From Oscillospiraceae bacterium (GTDB taxonomy: Bacteria > Bacillota > Clostridia > Oscillospirales > Acutalibacteraceae), in NCBI GenBank assembly GCA_910574935.1, contig CAJTCU010000005.1:29581-93580 (forward strand): a DNA stretch of 64,000 nt, written 5' to 3'. Position numbers and translations under genes: made by a program. Below the pieces are notes generated by a model. It did not search any database. It worked only from the letters and a program-made list of their open reading frames with translations, and was not told the DNA's origin. Shown here one piece after another: positions 60,310 to 64,000 of the stretch (its first letter is position 1; each line of letters opens with the position of its first letter).

Positions 60310-60741
60310 TTATTTTACGGGAAACTCAGTCCAATCGACGCGGTTCAGCTGCATCACATCCTGTGAAAACATCAGGCCTTTTTTTTCATAAAAGGGTACG
60401 GCGTCCTGGGCGGCACAGGTATATAGGATGATGTCCCGCTGGCCCCCGGCAGCTTCGTGGGCGGTATGCAGCAGCTGGCTGCCGATGCCTTGGCCCACAT
60501 AGTCTCGGTCCACCCCCAAGTCGGTGATGAACAGCCAGTAGGCAAAATCTGTAATGCCGAAGCATACCCCCAAAAGTGTTCCGGCCTTGTCCCGGGCAGT
60601 CAGGCTGATGGGCGCGCTTTGGACCAGAGTCTCAATACGCTGCTGGAAGCGCTCTTTTGGATACTGAGAACCTAGGTCTGTGCGCTTGAGGAAATCGATG
60701 TACTGGGTGGCGGTCAGGCGCTCCGGCTGTATGGTAAACAT
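60310..60741 (-). CDS. GNAT acetyltransferase
   Basis: The 143-residue GNAT-fold protein has strand 4 with LFITDLGVDRDYVGQGIGSQ (acetyl-CoA P-loop RxxGxG-like VGQGIG) and a C-terminal YTCAAQDAVPFYEKKGLMFS. Substrate unknown. Its start is 12 bases downstream of the epimerase stop, so it is probably co-transcribed with that gene. Confidence 0.87.
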   Translation of the reverse strand: MFTIQPERLTATQYIDFLKRTDLGSQYPKERFQQRIETLVQSAPISLTARDKAGTLLGVCFGITDFAYWLFITDLGVDRDYVGQGIGSQLLHTAHEAAGGQRDIILYTCAAQDAVPFYEKKGLMFSQDVMQLNRVDWTEFPVK

Positions 60742-60753
60742 GGCCAGGCTCTC

Positions 60754-61935
60754 CTATAGCGCCGGGTCCCGGCGCAGCACCTCCAGGCACATGCGGCCGT
60801 TGTGATACGGGCATTTCCAGGGCTCCACAATGGGCTTTTGGATGGGTGTGCCGTCCGCCTGGCAGGACCAGTACCATTCTGAGCCGGGGCGCTTGTCCAC
60901 CATCACGTCCCGAATATAGGCCCACTGGCTGCGGACCGCCTCTAAATAGCGCTCCTCGCCAGTGTGCTGCCAGGCGTTGAGAAAGCCCAACAGCGCCTCG
61001 GCCTGGACCCACCAAACCCGGGTGGCGTCCACCACGCCGTTTTCGCTTTCATTGGCAAAGCCATTGCCCGGGGTATAGGCTGCTTCCAGAGTATGCTCCG
61101 CCATGCTTAGTAGCATGGGCCGCAGCCGGGCGGTCAGGGCCGGGTCGCCCAGCACGTCCAGGGTGTGGTCCAGCAGCCAGGAAGTCTCTATATCGTGGCC
61201 AAAGCTGTGCAGGTCGATGAGGGGATGGTAGTCTAGGTCAAAGAATACCTCCTGCCGGCGGCGGTCCGGGTTGTAGATTTTCTCCGCCCAGGTGTTCAAG
61301 ATCCATATCAGCCGGTCCCGCACCTGCTGGTCGCGGCCCGCCTCATACAGGCCGGTGTAGCCCTCCAGCACATGGAGCAGGGTGTTCATGGTGCGGCCGG
61401 CCTCCACGCCGTTTTCGCTTAGCTTTTCGTTGCCTGCGGGCCGCCAATCAGCGGTAAAGGCCTCTAGGTAACCTGCCCCGTCAAAGCAGCGGGCTTCGAT
61501 TTGATGAAACAGCTTCTGGGCCAGCTCCAGGGGCTCCTCCTGGCCGCTGGCCTGAGCGTAGGCAGAGAGGGCATATACCGCGAAGCCCTGGTTATAGGTG
61601 TGCTTCGTGCTGTCAAATACCGTGCCATCCGGGTTCATGGACCAGTACACGCCGCCGTGCTCTGGGTCCAGCATAGTGAGCAGAGCCTGATAGGCGTGGC
61701 GGGCCTCTTTCAGCAGGGCGGGGTCCTTAAGGAACTGGTAGGCTTGGGAGAAAAACCAGAGGATGCGGCTGTTGAGAATACAGCCCCGCTGGGCCTGTGG
61801 CTGGCGGGTCAGGTCAAAGTCCACCTGGCCCATATAGCCGCCCTGGCGGTTATCCCGCAGGCCTGTCCAGAAAGGGATAATGCGGCCGGTGAGCTCCTGG
61901 CGGATCTCCTGTACCATTTCTGTCAAAAAAATCAT
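60754..61935 (-). CDS. AGE-family epimerase, probably cellobiose/mannobiose 2-epimerase
   Basis: The 393-residue (alpha/alpha)6-barrel protein of the N-acylglucosamine 2-epimerase superfamily has conserved His in DLHSFGHDIETSWLL and in KHTYNQGFAVYALSA, with WWVQAEALLGF near the C-terminal third. Length and motifs agree with cellobiose 2-epimerase, which turns beta-1,4-mannobiose into mannosyl-glucose, the substrate of the GH130 enzyme. AGGAG lies too close to the ATG at 61935, so the TTG nine bases on or the next ATG may be the real start. Confidence 0.88.
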   Translation of the reverse strand: MIFLTEMVQEIRQELTGRIIPFWTGLRDNRQGGYMGQVDFDLTRQPQAQRGCILNSRILWFFSQAYQFLKDPALLKEARHAYQALLTMLDPEHGGVYWSMNPDGTVFDSTKHTYNQGFAVYALSAYAQASGQEEPLELAQKLFHQIEARCFDGAGYLEAFTADWRPAGNEKLSENGVEAGRTMNTLLHVLEGYTGLYEAGRDQQVRDRLIWILNTWAEKIYNPDRRRQEVFFDLDYHPLIDLHSFGHDIETSWLLDHTLDVLGDPALTARLRPMLLSMAEHTLEAAYTPGNGFANESENGVVDATRVWWVQAEALLGFLNAWQHTGEERYLEAVRSQWAYIRDVMVDKRPGSEWYWSCQADGTPIQKPIVEPWKCPYHNGRMCLEVLRRDPAL

Positions 61936-62018
61936 CTCCTAAAAATAGGGATTCCCGCACGGAACAGACCAGAAAGGCCGGTGGGGAGCCCTGAAATTTT
62001 ATGGATTGCGTTATACCA

Positions 62019-63164
62019 TTACATCAATTTGCGGAACAAAACGGTAAAGTCCTCCACCCCCGCTTCCCTGGGGTTGCCCGGGGCGCAGGCGTCGGCTGCG
62101 GCGGACTGGGCCAGAAACTGTAGATCTTCTTCCTTCAAAGCTTCCAGCTTGGTGGGAATGCCAACATCCACGCTAAGCTTCCGCACCGCGTCAATAGCAG
62201 CCTGGCGATAAGCGGCCTGGTCCATGCCAGTGGTGTCCACCCCCATGGCCTGGGCCACGTCCCGCAGTTTTTCGCCAGTATATGCCTGATTATACTCCAT
62301 GACAATGGGCAGGCACATGGCGCAGGCCACACCGTGGGGAGTATCGTACACAGCGCCCAGAGTATGGGCCATAGAGTGGGCAATGCCCAGGCCCACGTTG
62401 GAGAAAGCCATGCCAGTGACATATTGGGCCAAGGCCATGCCCTCCCGGCCGTGGGGCTCGTTATTTACAGCGGCCCGCAGATTTTTGGAGATCAGCTTAA
62501 TGGCTTCCAAGTCCAGGCAATCGGCCAGCTCCCAGGCTGCGCGGGTGGTGTAGCCTTCAATGGCGTGGGTCAGGGCGTCCATACCTGTGGCGGCGGTAAG
62601 GCTCTTGGGCATGGTAGACATCATGTCTGGGTCCACCACGGCAATGTTCGGGATGTCGTTCACGTCCACGCACACGAACTTGCGCTTCTTCTCCACGTCG
62701 GTGATCACATAGTTGATAGTTGCCTCGGCGGCGGTACCTGCGGTGGTGGGCACAGCAATGGTGAACACCGTGGGGTTCTTGGTGGGAGCTACACCCTCTA
62801 GAGAGCGTACGTCGGCGAATTCCGGGTTATTGATAATAATTCCAATGGCCTTGCCAGTATCCATGGAGGAACCGCCCCCAATGGCAATCATGTAGTCGGC
62901 CCCGGACTTTTTATAGGCCTCCACGCCGGACTGAACATTCTCAATGGTGGGGTTGGGCTTGATGTCAGAGTAAACCTCATAGGCCATGCCTTTCTGGTCC
63001 AGCAGGTCGGTAACCTTTTTAGTAACCCCAAATTTCAGCAGATCGGGGTCGGTGGCAATGAAGGCCTTCTGAAATCCCTTTGCCTGGACGATGCCGGGAA
63101 TCTCTTGGATAGCGCCCTTGCCGTGATACGAAATGCCGTTGAGCACGAAACGATTGACAGCCAT
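62019..63164 (-). CDS. fucO: Iron-containing alcohol dehydrogenase (lactaldehyde reductase-like)
   Basis: The 381-residue protein of iron-dependent group III has the NAD-binding GGGSSMDTGKAIG motif near residue 97 and metal ligands in DALTHAIEGY and HSMAHTLGAVYDTPHG. Highest resemblance is to FucO-type L-1,2-propanediol oxidoreductases; butanol or 1,3-propanediol dehydrogenases of the same family cannot be ruled out. AGGAGGCAATACAGT precedes the ATG. Stands alone, possibly fermentative. Confidence 0.88.
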   Translation of the reverse strand: MAVNRFVLNGISYHGKGAIQEIPGIVQAKGFQKAFIATDPDLLKFGVTKKVTDLLDQKGMAYEVYSDIKPNPTIENVQSGVEAYKKSGADYMIAIGGGSSMDTGKAIGIIINNPEFADVRSLEGVAPTKNPTVFTIAVPTTAGTAAEATINYVITDVEKKRKFVCVDVNDIPNIAVVDPDMMSTMPKSLTAATGMDALTHAIEGYTTRAAWELADCLDLEAIKLISKNLRAAVNNEPHGREGMALAQYVTGMAFSNVGLGIAHSMAHTLGAVYDTPHGVACAMCLPIVMEYNQAYTGEKLRDVAQAMGVDTTGMDQAAYRQAAIDAVRKLSVDVGIPTKLEALKEEDLQFLAQSAAADACAPGNPREAGVEDFTVLFRKLM

Positions 63165-63382
63165 ACTGTATTGCCTCCTGAATAAAATGTTTTGGATGCC
63201 ATTCGCTTTATTATATTACATTTTGCCAAAGATTGCAAGGGCGAACTGGGAGAAGAGACTGGCCAAAGCAGGCTGTTCCCTTGGAAAAACCCCTTGGCAA
63301 AGCCCTGCCTTTGGTGTTATAATAATCGAGTCCGCCTGTTCCGGCGGCGGAAACCCATCCTATAGCAAATGAGGTAATTTAT

Positions 63383-64000
63383 ATGGACCATATCATTGAA
63401 AATCTTTCTCAAGAGCTTCATGTTCGTCCAGAACACGCCCAGGCTGTGGTGGCCCTTTTAGACGAGGGCAATACCGTGCCTTTTATTGCCCGCTACCGTA
63501 AAGAGCAGCACGGCACCATGGACGACCAGACCATTCGCACGCTGGCCGACCGGCTGCAATATCTGCGGGGCCTGGACCAGCGCAAGGCCGAAGTCATTGC
63601 CGCAGTGGCCGCCCAGGAAAAGCTGACCCCAGAGCTGGAGGCTGCTGTGAACGCCGCCGCCACCCTTACCGAGGTGGAGGACTTGTACCGCCCCTACCGG
63701 CCCAAGCGCAAGACCCGGGCCAGCGTGGCCCGAGACCGGGGCCTGGAGCCCCTGGCCCAGGCGGTATGGACCGGCAAAGACCCCGAGGGCAGGGCCCTGA
63801 CCCTGGCCGGCCTGGAGGCGATGGCCAAAACCTTTGTGGACGAGGAAAAAGGTGTGGCCACCCTGGAGGAGGCCCTGCAGGGTGCTGGGGACATTATTGC
63901 CGAGGATTTTTCCGATGACGCGGCCCGCCGCAAGGTTCTGCGGGAGAATATCAATCGCAAAGGAGACTTGCGCTGTGCCGCCAATACAGAGGAGGACACG
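63383..64000 (+). CDS. tex: Tex-family RNA-binding transcription accessory protein, 5' part
   Basis: The frame runs from ATG 63383 (GAGGTAATTTAT upstream) to the end of the window without a stop: 206 residues. They match the N-terminus of Tex/YqgF-like proteins (ELHVRPEHAQAVVALLDEGN, TVPFIARYRKEQHGTMDDQT, LTEVEDLYRPYRPKRKTRAS). The HhH and C-terminal S1 domains would lie beyond the window. Tex binds nucleic acid and affects transcription and translation under stress. Confidence 0.95.
   Translation, partial: MDHIIENLSQELHVRPEHAQAVVALLDEGNTVPFIARYRKEQHGTMDDQTIRTLADRLQYLRGLDQRKAEVIAAVAAQEKLTPELEAAVNAAATLTEVEDLYRPYRPKRKTRASVARDRGLEPLAQAVWTGKDPEGRALTLAGLEAMAKTFVDEEKGVATLEEALQGAGDIIAEDFSDDAARRKVLRENINRKGDLRCAANTEEDT

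Overview
The window looks like a chromosome segment from a spore-forming, anaerobic gut member of the Clostridia (Oscillospiraceae/Ruminococcaceae-like). The evidence is a gerA-type spore germination operon, rubrerythrin and rubredoxin genes, SLH surface proteins, an Lpl-type sugar ABC transporter without its own ATPase, strong AGGAGG ribosome binding sites and a moderately high GC core. No rRNA or complete tRNA gene is visible.

Region 1 (about 1-35.7 kb) is a decaying accessory island built from at least two integrative conjugative elements (ICEs). Its left part (minus strand, 0.7-15.2 kb) is a type IV secretion/conjugation module: VirB2-like pilin, a VirB6-NlpC/P60-3D fusion, PrgI, VirB4, three ICE proteins of unknown function, VirD4 coupling protein, orphan RelB antitoxin, S1-domain protein and a Cna-B/SpaA surface protein that is interrupted by a group II intron running off the left edge. 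Upstream lie regulators, an MNT/HEPN pair, HigBA and YoeB-type toxin-antitoxin loci, and small ICE genes (15.4-23.5 kb). Then come an SLH protein, an XRE repressor diverging from an excisionase, integrase and serine-recombinase remnants, and broken ParA/ParB genes (24-29.3 kb).

Region 2 (29.6-34.3 kb, clearly AT-richer) is a defence island on the minus strand. AbiEi and AbiEii are intact and translationally coupled to a DUF4297-type nuclease gene, a 45-codon ORF and a Rad50-like zinc-hook ATPase gene. I read the last three as an ABC-three-component-like defence system. The nuclease carries an in-frame stop, and the ATPase carries a frameshift plus a MITE insertion.

Region 3 (35.75-64 kb) is core-like chromosome: DUF421 protein diverging from gerAA-gerAB-gerAC; asparagine synthetase; a Fur-family regulator with a long structured leader, then GNAT, reverse rubrerythrin, a small protein and rubredoxin; an SLH protein with 48-bp tandem repeats; a glycerophosphodiesterase; a PHP phosphoesterase; and a manno-oligosaccharide locus (two permeases, binding protein, GH2 beta-mannosidase, GH130 phosphorylase, AGE-family epimerase). 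These last genes fit uptake of beta-manno-oligosaccharides followed by phosphorolysis to mannose-1-phosphate and glucose. A FucO-like alcohol dehydrogenase and the start of tex close the window.

Three dispersed repeat families link the regions: a TA-flanked MITE with GGGCTTGTTTGA termini (four copies, one splitting the defence ATPase with a reconstructable empty site); a second repeat with GGCAAYACCGCA ends (three copies, one abutting a truncated ICE gene); and a branched hairpin element closed by an ATAGTAAA/TTAACTAT stem (two full copies and a possible core). At least a dozen gene-breaking lesions are concentrated in the island, while the core genes are almost all intact. This argues for genuine decay rather than sequencing error.
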